This document shows positions 11,160 through 24,099 of a stretch of DNA of 56,351 nt, in pieces. How positions within the stretch are numbered: the stretch's first letter is position 1; every line of letters begins with the position of its first letter. A program made the position numbers and the translations under genes. A model generated the notes under the pieces. The model was not told where the DNA came from. It made no database searches and saw only the letters and a list, made by a program, of their open reading frames with translations. This DNA is from Darksidea phi. Taxonomy: Eukaryota; Ascomycota; Dothideomycetes; Pleosporales; Lentitheciaceae. The DNA lies in NCBI GenBank assembly GCA_030770425.1, contig JASJFT010000266.1:1-56351 (forward strand), read 5' to 3'.

Positions 11160-14100
11160 GTAGAGGTTTTAATACTTTTTATACTTAAAGCTAATAGTAT
11201 ACTTTAATTATATATTAATTATAAAGATTTAAATAAGGTAATAATTAAAAATTATTACCCTATATCTCTTATAAGTAAAATACTAGACTAGTTATCTAGG
11301 GCTAAGATCTTTATAAAACTTAATCTCTATAAAATATACTATTAATTATATATTAAGAAGAATAATAAGTAAAAGATAGTATTTAAAATATACTATAACT
11401 ATTTTAAATATCTAGTAATACTATTTAGTCTTATAAATACGTCTACTATATTTTAATTATATATCTATAAAGTCTTAGGTAGCCTATTAAATAAAATATA
11501 TATTATCTATTTAGACGATATTCTTATATACTTTAAAAAGAAGGAGGATTATAAATAATATATTTATAAAGTCCTTAAAAGGTTATATAATTAAAAACTT
11601 TATTATAAAGTCTTAAAGTATACTTTCTCTATAAAGTTAGTAGAGTTTCTTAGCTTTATTATAACCCCCTATAGGGTAGTTATAGACCTAATATAGGTCT
11701 AAATAATTAAAGAGTAGCTAGAGCTTAAGAGCTATTAGGATATTTAAGTATTTCTTAGATTTATAAACTTTTACTAATAGTTTATATATAACTACTTAGA
11801 TATTATTTATCTACTTCTAAAATATATAACCTCTACGTAGAATTTAATACTAGTCTAATAAGATTCTAGTAAAGACGCGTTAGTAGAAAAATTAAAAAAA
11901 ATTAAAAAGAGTCCTATAAAGTAGTATATTTCTTAGTTTTAGCTAGAGGACGTATATAATACGTTTCTTATACTTTATAAGCTCTTTATAAGAGCCTCTA
12001 TTCTCTAGTATTTTAATTTAGTAAAATCTATAATAGTTATTACTAATACCTCTAAGTTTATTATAGTAGCTATCCTATTATAGCTATAAATAATAGTACT
12101 CTTAATAGAAAAATATTAAAAACTAGTTACGTTCTTTAGTCGTAAGTTTACTAGACTATAGGTTTAGTAGAATACTTATAATAAAGAGTTATTTACTATT
12201 ATAGAAACTTTTAAATAGTAGTAATACTATCTTAAGTATATTTTAGATACTATTTATATACTATATAATTATAATAATCTAAGATATTTTATAACTATAA
12301 AGGTACTCTTACCTAAGTAAGTACGCTAGACTAAAGAGTTAACTCGTTTTAACTTTAAGATTAAATATAAGTCTAGTATAAAGAATCTAGCTAATATACT
12401 ATTATAATAATCTAATTATACCAAAGGCTTTTAGCTTAGAAAGAGAAAGGTACTAAGAAATATTATACTTTTTATACTTTAAAATAAACTCTAGATATAG
12501 ATACTCTAGAAGTCTATAACTCTATATACTATAAATTAGATAGTAAATAAATTTAATCTTATCGATAAGGATCTATAAGTAATCTATTAGATATTTAAAA
12601 ATAGTATAAATTATTCTACTATAGGATCCCCTAATATAGTACTAGTTTTTAACGATATATCGTCTATTAATCTTAACCTATTTATAGATAAGGATAATAA
12701 ATCTAAAAAGTAATTAAAAGGCTTAAATCTAACTTTAATATTCCTTTAGTATTATAAAGTATTTCCTATCTTTATATTATATAAGTCTTTACTAGAAGCT
12801 ATAAATAATAACTCGCCCTTTAGCTAGAAAATCCCTAGGCTACTATTAAACTATATTTAGAAAGTATAGAAATATAATATAGTCTATTATAAGAATATAT
12901 AATATATATAAAAGTCTAAGAATAGAAAAAAATAAAAGGATATACCTTTATAGATTATAGATCCGAAGGGTATCCTTCGTAGAGTAGGGAAAGTATAGAT
13001 TCTTAATAATAAAGCTCTTTATTAAGTTATTCTTATAAGAAATTATAATAACCCCCTAGAGGGTTATTATAGGGTAGATAAGACTATTAAACTCCTATAA
13101 AGGAAGTACTATTAGCTAAAGCTTTAAGTAGAGGTTAATACGTACGTATAAGACTATATAGTATACTAAATAAATAAAGTATAAAGGTATAAGCTATAAA
13201 GGTTACTAGAACTAATTTCTCTATTATAGAAGCTATAGTATAATTACTTCTTAGACTTTATTACTAACCTATTAGAATCTAAGAATTCTAAGGGTAACGT
13301 CTATAATATAGTACTAGTACTTATTAACTACTTTTTAAAGCTAGTTTAGTATCTATCTATAATAAAGAATATTACTATAAGTATATTAGTTAACCTATTA
13401 TTTATAGAGGTATTTACTAAGATCGGACCTCTATTATTATTAATCTCGAACTAGAGCTCTATTTTTACTAGTAAATTCTAGTTAGACGTATACTTTTATT
13501 TTAATATTAAATAATAAATAAGTATAGTCTTCTACCTATAGATAGATAGCTAAACTAAATACTAGAATTAAGAGCTTAAAGTATACCTATAGATATACCT
13601 AAACTATTAATAAAATAACTAGTATTAGCTACTTTTAATAGTAGAATATATATATAACTCTAAGATTTATTTAAGTTATAGTATATACCCTATTAAGGTT
13701 ATAACGGGTATTAAACCTAAGAATTTTAACGATATAGAAGACGAGTATTAGCTCTATTAACTACCTAGCGACTAGAGTATAGATAGAAAGACTTTAAGTA
13801 TATATTAAAAAGTTATTAACTTTCTAACTAGCCGGGTATAATAGTTTTCTAATACTCGGAACGTATTAATCTATACTTAAGAGAGCTAGTAATACTAGTA
13901 TAACTTAAAAAGAATAAATAAGTATTTTACTATTAGTAAAAAGGTAATTCTAAAGACTACTAATATTAAGACTAAGTACCCTTTAAAGAAGCTAGACGTA
14001 AAGTACTTAGAACTCTTTACTATTTAAACTAAGTATAGAAAGCTAAGCTACTAGTTTAAACTACTTTTATTAATATCTTAACTATATCCCGTCTTCTATA

Positions 14101-14345
14101 TATTACTTCTAGAGAAGTAGATTAAGCTAAAAGAAGGTCTAAACTTTAGATCTAGCCCTATATAATATTTAAAACTTAATAATAATAACTAATATAAAGT
14201 TAAAGCTATTCTTACCTATAAGATAATATATAATAAGAAGCTCTTTCTTATAAAGTAGCTAGATTAGCCGTATAAGAATAGTATATAGAAGTCTAAGACC
14301 TTTCTTAATAATTACGAAGAGATTCTTATAGAATATTAGATAAAT
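11160..14345 (+). pseudogene. Gypsy pol remnant: RT, RNase H, integrase, chromodomain
   Basis: Read on the plus strand with RIP undone, 11165-11660 gives a Gypsy reverse transcriptase with LRLCIDYKDLNK-like and YLDDILIYF-like peptides (the latter at about 11508-11530). At 12028-12250 there is an RNase H trace with FFSRKFT and NKELFTIIETF. The integrase runs about 12950-13740: a zinc-binding N-terminal part with NPLEGHYG-like sequence, a core with SDRGSIFTSKFW-like sequence near 13445, and FYPQTDGQTE-like sequence near 13515. A chromodomain trace follows at 14200-14340, with LFLIKW and a final ILIEYQ. Stops throughout are TAA/TAG. Confidence 0.88.
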
Positions 14346-14349
14346 CTAA

Positions 14350-16549
14350 ATAATTAAATATTAGGTCGTCTAAAATAAAAAGCTACTAGAAAAGTATTAT
14401 AAATTTTATAGAGAAGTAATAATACGTATAAAAAGTCTCGAAGGGGTAAACTATATAAATAATATTAATATAAAGGAAGAATTAAGAGATCTAGTTAAAA
14501 GGTACCCTTAGAACTCTACTTAGGAGTTACTATATAAGTAGAATAATTAGTTAAGAAAAGAATACTATCTATATTAGTAATAAGCTATAGCTTAAAGGAT
14601 TTAATAAGATTAGTCTTTATATATTATAGTAATAGATAAGATATATATCTAAAAGAATATATACTTAAAAGTAATTAGTTAGACTAGACTTTTAATATAG
14701 GTATTTATTCTATCTATATACCTAGTAATATCTATTAAAGAAAAATCTTAGTTAAGTATTATATAGTCTAAAGGTAACCTAAGTAAGCTTCGTATACTAG
14801 GCGAGAAGTTCCCGAAGAAGCTTTATAATACTTCCTTCTAGAGGGTAATAAATATTGTACCTCTACTAATAATATTCCCTTTAGAAATATTAGGGCTATA
14901 ATAATACTAATAATACTTATAATTAGTAGCCCTAAGAGATATACTAATCGAAGAGTTATACTTAATAAAGTAAGCTTTATAAGTAATAGAGGCTACGAAG
15001 TTAGTAGGTACTAGATAGCTAATACTACCTAGTCTATACTAAAGAAATTAGTATAGAAAGTTATTAGAAAGATAGTAGAATATATTTAATAGTATTAGAA
15101 GTTAAGCTTATATACTATAGCTAGAGTCTAATATAATTCTACCTTACTACTAGTATTCTTAATTAGATACTTCTACTTAGTCTTATATTAGTTCTAACTA
15201 GTATTAATATTAAAAGTATAGGACTATATATCCTACTAAACCTTCTTAAGTATATTAGAATCTATATCCTCGTTATTATAAGTAGCTCGGGTATTATAAT
15301 ACTAAATACGCTTAATAGTAAAGGTAAGAAGGTTAAAGTAGTAGTAGAAAGTAGACTTAATCTATATAAATTATTAGTAGAACTACGTTAGTAGGAAGAA
15401 GGGAAGACTAATATATACTACTAAGTAGGTCTAATAACGAGCTTTATATCTACTATAGGTAGTATAGATATTAGCCTTCTAGTACTAATTACTAGAAGTA
15501 ATCTAATAGAGCTTAGTTATATTAAATTTCTATATAAACTAAGAGAGGTAGTTTATATACTAATAGTATATAAGGGGAGACTAAGATTCTAGATAGATAG
15601 GAAGAGTATAGATATACTTAGAAAGAATAGTATTACTATACTAGTTAGTAAAGGGAATTATAATAAGAGGTAAAATCTTAAAAGTATTAAGAAATAAAGT
15701 AGAAAAATCTAGGAGTAAATATACCTTCTTATACTTATACTAAAAGAGACTATTCTATATCTAAACTAATAATACCCTAGATACTTATTAGTAAAAGTCT
15801 AAAACGTAGAAATAAAGGTACCTAAAGAGATATAATATATAATAATTTATTACCTCTTAGATAAATATCTATAAAGATATAAATAGAATTTCTCTTACTA
15901 GAAGAGCTATAGGTAAATGAGTAATTTAATATAATTATAAGTTATAATAGGTAATAGCTAATAATTACTAAATACTACCGGGTTATACTATTATAATAGG
16001 TATTAAGATTAAATTAAATAGAGTTCGGGCTAGTTCTAAAGCCTTTATAAAGATATTATAAGTAAATAAAGTAACTATAGAGGTTATACTTAATAAATAA
16101 CTCTTATATAAAGATAGTAAGTATCTACTAAATAGAAGTTACTAAAAATTATCTATAAGAGAAGTAGTAATACTATTACTACTAGTATAAGGACTTATAA
16201 GGATATATATAGACTATAAGCTATAATAGTAATAAATAAAAGTTATAAATATACGTTAATAATAGACTAATACTTAAATTACGTATACTTTTCGATTAAA
16301 ATAACTATATATTATAAGATTAGGGTTAAGAACTATAAGGTTAGAAAGACTATAAAAACCCCTTATTAAGGTAGTAGGGTATAACGTAGATACTAAATAC
16401 CTAAAAGGTCTTCTCTATAAAATTATTTTTTTCTTAAAAATAGAATTTTTTAGGAGTATAGATACTTAGGTAAACTTTTCTAAAGAAAGTAAGAGGACTA
16501 ATAGAATATATTATAGTAAATAACTCTCTATAAGGACTAGAATAGCCCT
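14350..16549. other. Unexplained 2.2 kb before the 3' LTR of the Gypsy element
   Basis: Related elements usually end shortly after the chromodomain, but here another 2.2 kb precedes the polypurine tract. I see no LTR, terminal inverted repeat or known domain. It could be a nested older insertion, an extra gene carried by the element, or a long 3' untranslated region. Because RIP creates TAA/TAG freely, the absence of an ORF says nothing about whether it once coded. Only isolated TpG sites remain (near 14857 and 15916). Confidence 0.5.
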
Positions 16550-16753
16550 TAGAAAAGGGGGAGGCTATATTATATTTACTTTTACTAGAGAACTTCTAGA
16601 TTATTATCGATCTAGCTATAGTTACGTACTAGACCCTATATAGTCCTACGTCCTACTATTATATCTTCTTAAGAATTCGTCTTATCTCTATCCAAATATA
16701 ACCCTTTTATTATCTTAGTATTTCTATACCTACCTATCTATATATATCTTATA
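16550..16753 (+). repeat. Polypurine tract and 3' LTR of Gypsy element
   Basis: A purine-rich tract (about 16550-16564) primes plus-strand synthesis in such elements and is followed by the 186-bp LTR at 16568-16753. The LTR ends ATCTTATA and is followed by the target duplication AAAAT at 16754-16758. Confidence 0.9.
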
Positions 16754-16758
16754 AAAAT

Positions 16759-19700
16759 ATATATTTTATACTATAAAGAAGAAACTTTACTAACTAGAGT
16801 ATAATATTATTTTTTTTAATAGATATTTATAGACGAATTCTATATTCTTATTTATTATATTAATATAATTACTTCTAGACTATAAGCTATATAATAATAA
16901 CTATCTAATATAGTTCTTTCTTACTATTATATAGAAATAGAAGGTATTATACTTTATCTCTTTTTTACTATAGTCTATATCTAACTTTCTTTCTAATACT
17001 TTAAGATCGATTTAGTAGTCTTTATAATTAGTTATACGATTATTACTTCTTTTAATATTAACTTTCTATAGATTTTTAGAAAGTATTTAAGCTTATTTAT
17101 AAGTTAATAATCTATTCTATAGTTTAGTATACTACTTATCTTAGTTTTAAGAATAGATTATAAAGAGATTATAAAACTATTAGATTAAAGTTTCTATAAG
17201 GATTTTAACTTTAAATATATTAGTTTTAGAAGAATATAAATATAAGCCTTCTACTACTTTATAAAGCTAATTAATAGCTAGTTAATACTAAGATTTTATT
17301 TAGAGTTCTATTAGAAGATTAGATTATTCTTCTTCTACTATCTCCCTAATTACTACTATATCTTACGCCTCGTTAAGCTTAGAGAACTTTTATATTAAAT
17401 TACTAGTAATTTTAGAGTTAGATAATTAAAATATAGAAGATACTATAGTAGAGAGTAATAAAGGGTATATTATATAGTAACTTTATAATAGATTCTAACT
17501 ATTATAATAGCCTATAAAATAGTATAATAGAAACTATAATCTTTATTATAAATATATAAGATAAGCTATCTATATCTTCTTCTATATCTATATAATCTCT
17601 AAATATACCTCTTCCCTAATCTACCTAATAGGTTACTAAGCGTCGTTAGTAGAACCCCGGGAGATAGGTAGATATATTATACTTAATTAAGAAAAGTCTT
17701 TTACTTTAGTACTCTAGATTCTATTATTATTCTTACTACTCTAGTAGTTTTATTTAATCTAAAATTTATAGGTAGAACTCAACTATACTTTTCTCTCCTT
17801 TATTACTAGCTTATATTTATATTCGTTATAGCTAAATATACTACTAATACTCTCTCTTTAAGATAGATCTTAATATATTCTATATAATAATTTAGTTACT
17901 ATAATAGTATACTAAGGATATATACTATAAAGTATAATTAGATAATATACTATTATACGAGAGTAGAGTAGTTAAATAAACTTTATCTATAGTTTTTTCG
18001 AGATTATTAGTATTCTTAATAGAAGGTATTTAGAAGTATAATATATCTAGGTAGAATAAACTAAGTAAAATACCTAGTATAAGTATTATATTAGCTTTAT
18101 ATTTACTAAATAGATATTCCTATATATAGAGTTCGTAGGATAGATATATTATTTAATATATTTTTATAATAGACTAGATAAGGGTTTTATAGTATTATTT
18201 AGTAATAGATATACCTCTATTACTAGTTATATATATATCCGTACTACTATATAAAAGAAAGATTAGATATTCTAATTTCTTTAGTACTTATATATAATAT
18301 TTCTTAAGTTATAGAGTATCCCTAATATATACTAGTTAAGTAAAATATTACTTATCTATTATATATAGAGTTTATAATACTATATACTTATAGACTACTC
18401 TAGCTTATATATATAAAATTTTACTAATAGATATAATTATACTTAGGAAATAAGTCTATATTAGAAACTATCTTTAAAAGGTATTATACTTATTATTATA
18501 TATTCTACTTCTTTAACTACCTACTAGTAGTTAAAAAATATTAATATTCTAAAATATAGTTTCTTATTATATAGATTCCTAAAAGTAACTTATCTTCTAT
18601 TCTTAATACGAGTCTTATATCTTCTATATATAAGAATAATAGAGTTAGAGAACTATAAACGGAGATATTAGACGATATAAGCTACGCTTAGTAGTAGCTC
18701 CTATTTCTATACTTATTCTTAATATATATAGATATAGAATAGAGTCTAATTTTCTCTATTCTCTATCTCTACGCTCGATCTTATAACTTTTTCTTCTTAG
18801 TCTAATCTACTTTAGTACTAGTCTTTAATATATCTAGAAAGCCTAAATATCTACTAACGTAGTCTAGAATACTAGACTAGATAGTATTACTATTCTTATT
18901 TCCTCTATTCTATTTACTACTAATACTAAATACTCTAAGCCCGCTAGGTTTACCTCTAGTACTCCTTTATATATAGGATTATAGCCGTTTAAAGCTAGTT
19001 AACTATTATTAATATTAAATTTTCTTCTACCTTAGTATAAACCTATTCTATATTTTAAACTAACTTAAGAAGTATTAGATAGTAGAAGATAGACTTTAAA
19101 TTAACTAGAAGTATAGTATAATTAGTATAGATAATAATATACTTAATATATTTATAGGTATAGATAAAAGTTCCTAGCTAGTATAAATAGTATTAAAAGT
19201 ATCTATTATCTAACTATTACGTATAATCTAGTCTATAAGAGAGAATCGTATATCTTCTTATATACTAGATAATAAAAAGTAAGATAGCTTTACTACTAGA
19301 TTATTCGCTCTAGCTAGTCTAACCTTCTCTAACCTACGGAGTACTAGAACTCTATTCTTCTACTTAATCTAAAGATATTAAGGAAATAGTTAGATAATAA
19401 AGTTACTAGTATTTATATAGCTAGGTCCTTAGTACTTTAAGAAATTTTTATTAACGAATAAGTATAGACTTAGCTAGTATTAGCTATAGACGTATATTAT
19501 ATCTCTATATTAATATATAATTAGAGATAAATTAAGTAAGAAAAGGCTTAATTAGATAAATAAATACTAAGTATCTAATAGTAAGTATCTATATATATTA
19601 TTCTAGTTTATTAAAGACTTCGATTCGTTTATATATCTCTTATAGGGTTATAGTATAAAGTATAGATTAGTATACTATCTAGTTAGAGTTCTATCTAGCT

Positions 19701-22700
19701 TAATTTAGCTTAAGAGGATATTCCTATATATAATTAGTATAAATCTATATTATATATAATTTAAAATCTCGTATTTATACTAGTAGGCCTTCGGAGTTTT
19801 TATATTACTTTTAATATCTACTAGCTAAAGATCTCTAGATCGACTAGAAGAATAAGTTTCTTCTTTAACTACTTATTAATAGTCTCTAAGAGCTTAGCTT
19901 AGTCTTTATCTATAATATTAATTTAAGTAAATAACGTCTTTATATATTTAAGAAGTCGTTTAGTCTCTTTACTTATAATTTTCTAGAAATATTAGTTAAA
20001 TACTAGTAGATATACTAGAAGTACTCTATTACTATAAATTATTTCTACTAATTACTTAAATAGCGAGTATAGGTTCGTACCTCCTTAGTCTTATCTCTAG
20101 CTTTAATCGTTATAGTTATATTACTAGATAGTTATAGTAAAGCTTTATATAGATTTTTCTTTACTAGACTCTAATCTTTAATTTATAAATTTATATTTAT
20201 ACTATATATTATTATAAACTCTAGGTATATAAATATATTACTAGGTAATAACTAAATATATAGTATAAAGGCTACGTCTTATAACTCGTATTAGATCGGA
20301 TCGTCTAAAGGGTCTTAATCTAGTAATAAAAGAAGTTCTTAATACGATAGTTAGGTAATAGAATATCTTTAATATAGTATATAATAAATAGATTTCTCTA
20401 ATAGAAGGTTATAGTATAATAGTATTAAGTATTTAAGATAAATAGAATATCCTTTATAGATATATTTATAAACTACGATAGCTTTATCTACTAAGAAGTA
20501 AGCTATAACTTACTAACTAATAAGTCTTACTATATTAGTCTTATTCCTTCTAAAAACGCGCTAGTAGTCTATATTAAGAAATTAATTATCGATTTTAGAC
20601 CTTTAAATAGTATTAGAAGAAGATATTAAGAATATTATTAAAGACGTACTTATAATTATACTTTAGGTAGTAATAGAAGATCGTTAACCCTTTATCCGCC
20701 CTATATAATTATAGCTCTTTAAAGAATATCTTAGAATTATTATAATTAGAATAGGTTTAAGATATTATCGACTATATCTTAATATCTTCTAGATTAATTA
20801 TCTATAACTCTCTTTCTAAATATTTCTACTAAAGAATAGAAGGGAACGTATCGGGTCTAAATACTATTATAGTAGATATAGACTATTTATTTATATTATA
20901 TTAGTATTCGTATAATCTCTAAAGTTAAAAGGATTACTTAAATTTAAGATTTTATATATCTAGTATAGTATAACTCTTATCTCTAAAGTCTTCCTATTTA
21001 GTAAATTCCTATAATTAGTATAGAAAAGAAGGGTACTAACTAAAGCTATAATTATTTCTTATAGATTATTAAAGGTTTAAAAATTTTAAGCTAATTTACT
21101 CGAGTAAATCTACTTAAAGGCTAATAGTATAGAAGAATATACCTTTATAGTCTACCTTAGTAATTTCTTAGCTATCTATCTAATCTACTATTAATAAATA
21201 CGCGCTACTTCTTATAAATATAGCTATAAACTATAATTACGATATAGTATATTATATAGATTATATAGAGATAGGTTTTTAGCTATTACGTACCTCCTCT
21301 ACTAATAATAATAGCTATTATTTCTTTACTTAAGATAAAGAGACTCTATACTAGCTAGTAGTACGTAGGTATAATAAGGTAGAAGTAATTAAAAGCTTCT
21401 AGTTAATACGTACTACTATATTAGGAAAGATATTAAAATTAAAAACTTTCTTATTAACTATTTTAAATAGCCTTAGCTTAAAAGGTAAACGCTATATATA
21501 TTAGTAAGATTAGAATATTTAGAATAGATAGTAGAGTAGAAGGTTACTTTTTTAAGTAGAAGTAAAGTTAAGGAATTAGTAGATAAAAGAATAGTTTATT
21601 ATTAAATTAATAGTTATACTAGTCTATTCGGTTCGAAGTAATTAAGCTATACTATTTTAACTTCTCTTCGAGTAGTTAGAAAACGACTAGTAAACGGCCT
21701 AAGCTTAGTTATATTAATAGTAGGTATAATAATATATTATAATATAGACTTACTAGATTATTTAGTATTAATATTAGTCTTATACTAGGTATACGTTCTA
21801 ATAATTTAGATATTATAGTTAAGAAAGGTATAGAGCTTTATAGTTCTATATATTCTATAGAGTATTATAATCTTTATAGTTTATATATACCTATAGGTAA
21901 AGATAAGAGTATTAATTCTATATATACTTAGTAAGATTAGAAACTTCTCTAATAGAGTAAAAGTACTAACTTATACTATTATACGTTTTAGGTATAGAAG
22001 AAAGACTTTTACTTAAGATAAAAGATTAGTTAATTTAAGTATATATATCTATAAATAGATAAAGGGTTTTATACTTAACTACTTAGAATACTTAACTTAA
22101 TATACTATCTTTTTACTCCTAAATAAGCGTTTCTAAGATTTACCCGTATAAGGGGTAACTAATTAGAATAAAACTAGGTAAAAAGATAAAGATTAGACTA
22201 CTTCTACGCTAGAATACTATATAAGCTATATTATTTACTACTAATAGCTAGAAGTTCTCCCCTTACGAATATTAGCGAGCTATTAATAATAATTAGTTAG
22301 AAAGAAGGACTAAAATCCTTATAAGTACCTAGCCGAAGTAATAATATTACTATACTATAATAAGGCTTCTTAAAAGCGCCTATATATATTAGTTAATTAA
22401 GTAGAACTTACTTATAATTTTATTATTATTTTACTTAAGTATACGTATTACTCGTGTTAGAAAATAAAAAGTACTATACTATAATAACCTCTTATAGACT
22501 AGTTTCGGCCTTATATAATCTAAATATTACTAATTTAAGTAAAACTTAATAATCTTAGAAATATATATCTTAGTAAAGAGGCTATAATACTTCTATATAT
22601 AATTATATATACTTTATCTTAAAAAGTAATATATCTATATCTATATATTTATTTCTTAAGACTAATATATCGTATATAAAACCTTTCTATACTAATTTAC

Positions 22701-23205
22701 TAAAATTTTAGAAGTACTATAATACTACTTCTATAACTATTTATCTATAGCCTCCTCTTAGTATCCTCTATATCTATCCTTAGACGCTTAGAGCTTAAAA
22801 TTAATCTATAAATTTTCTTCCTCTATATTATTATTATATTATCTTTAAATATAGAGGTCTTAAGTACTCTATATACTATAGTCTTACTATTTTAAGTAGT
22901 AATATAAGAGATATAATTTAATAGAATTAGTAATTCTATATATATCGATTATAAATAATACCTAGTTATCTCTTAATTAATTATTAGGTAGTTATAGACT
23001 TCGATAGATAGAATCGAGTTAATAGTAGTATAAGATATAGTAAAAGAACTTAAAAGATTCTATACTATCTATTAGATAAAATATATATATTTATATAATA
23101 TTATTAATCTATTCTATATATCTAATATATATTAATATACCTATAGGTATAAATAGCTATACCTTCGCTTATATATAGAGGGAGTCTATTTATTACTTAC
23201 TTTAA
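16759..23205. other. Unidentified RIP-degraded region, about 6.4 kb
   Basis: This block is the continuation of 7109-8153 and is itself interrupted on its right by the Gypsy element at 23211. No ORF, LTR pair or named domain could be recognised. Some parts (18640-19000, 19780-21300) keep CpG-rich spots such as ACGCGC. Reading 19780-20000 on the minus strand gives a Lys/Arg/Gln-rich stretch, so a minus-strand coding origin is possible. The last ~80 bases (23130-23205) contain TATA-like runs that resemble an LTR promoter, without a partner copy. Likely one or more old transposons; family unknown. Confidence 0.5.
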
Positions 23206-23210
23206 GCTAT

Positions 23211-23482
23211 TATAAGACCCTAGGACTAAGTATAATCAACTAGGAGTAAGTTATAATAGCTAAGGTAGCCTTTTAATCAACTAATAGTAGAATTAGTATA
23301 TTAAAGCTATCCTAAGATAGTATTATAAGGGTATAAGAATAAAGGGTTCTTATACCCGAATAGGGCTTAGCGCGCTAAATAAACTAACTAACTATTAGAC
23401 TAATCCTCGGGATTACCTAATCTACTAACCAAAATAGAAAATAAGTAAAATAACTAGGTTACCTAGGGAATAGATTATAATA
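23211..23482 (-). repeat. 3' LTR (left-hand) of minus-strand Gypsy element
   Basis: This repeat starts TATAAGACCCTAGGACT, matches 29093-29360, and ends GATTATAATA. It is 4 bp longer than the other LTR because of GTAA near 23245. The element runs on the minus strand, so this lower-coordinate copy is the 3' LTR. Confidence 0.9.
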
Positions 23483-23897
23483 TTATCTTCCTTCTAAAAT
23501 AAGACCTTATCCTTAAGGGCCTAGTAAACGAATAATTAGGAAAAAACGCTTTTAGGAGGGGGGAAGAGAGGAGGTAGAGAGATAGATAGATACCTATATC
23601 TATTACTTTCTACTCGAAAAACGATTTAATTAATACCCTCTAGATCGTTCTTAAAGTATATTAATATTATATAGTCCTATATATATCTACTCGTTTTACT
23701 ATATAAATTATCGTCTAAAAAATATTTTTCTAATATATATACTATATAACACGCTCAGCGTATTCGAAGGATATTATAGAATATATAAGAGGATACTAGT
23801 AACTTAGTTTTTTATATTATCTAGGAGTTATATACATACGGCCCTACTAGAGAACGAGGCTTACTTCTCCTATATTTCTACCCGTAGTAAAGTAAGA

Positions 23898-24060
23898 CTA
23901 TAAAGGGGTACTTTAAGCTTAGAGATAGTTACTATAAGTTCTAAGCTATATACTACCTATTTTAGCGGGTTATAAAAGAAAGGTATCCTAAGTCTAGGAA
24001 TAGTTACCCTAAGCTTTAGATATTACGCTACCTATTTCGGTAGACTATAAAGGGCGGGGG
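23898..24060. repeat. About 73-bp tandem repeat, two copies plus start of a third
   Basis: Units begin with (C/T)TATAAAGG-like sequence near 23898, 23970 and 24045, and share a TAGTTAC...TAAGCT...CTACCTATTT core. The array lies near the left (3') end of the minus-strand Gypsy element, probably in its 3' untranslated region. Confidence 0.65.
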
Positions 24061-24099
24061 CCTATACTTAGCGCCGGTAATTTTTCTAGGTTCCTATCT

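Larger units (their letters stand above)
8159..16753 (+). mobile_element. Complete Ty3/Gypsy chromodomain retrotransposon, RIP-inactivated
   Basis: The 186-bp LTRs at 8159-8344 and 16568-16753 align base for base with no gap; their roughly 20 differences are all transitions. The 5-bp sequence AAAAT occurs just outside both ends (8154-8158 and 16754-16758), a perfect target-site duplication. The interior on the plus strand gives, in order, reverse transcriptase, RNase H, integrase and a chromodomain, the order of Ty3/Gypsy chromoviruses. Integrase-linked chromodomains are thought to direct insertion to heterochromatin. A purine tract ending AAAAGGGGGAGG precedes the 3' LTR. No reading frame is open and CpA/TpG are nearly absent. 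About 2.2 kb between chromodomain and 3' LTR is unexplained. Confidence 0.92.
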
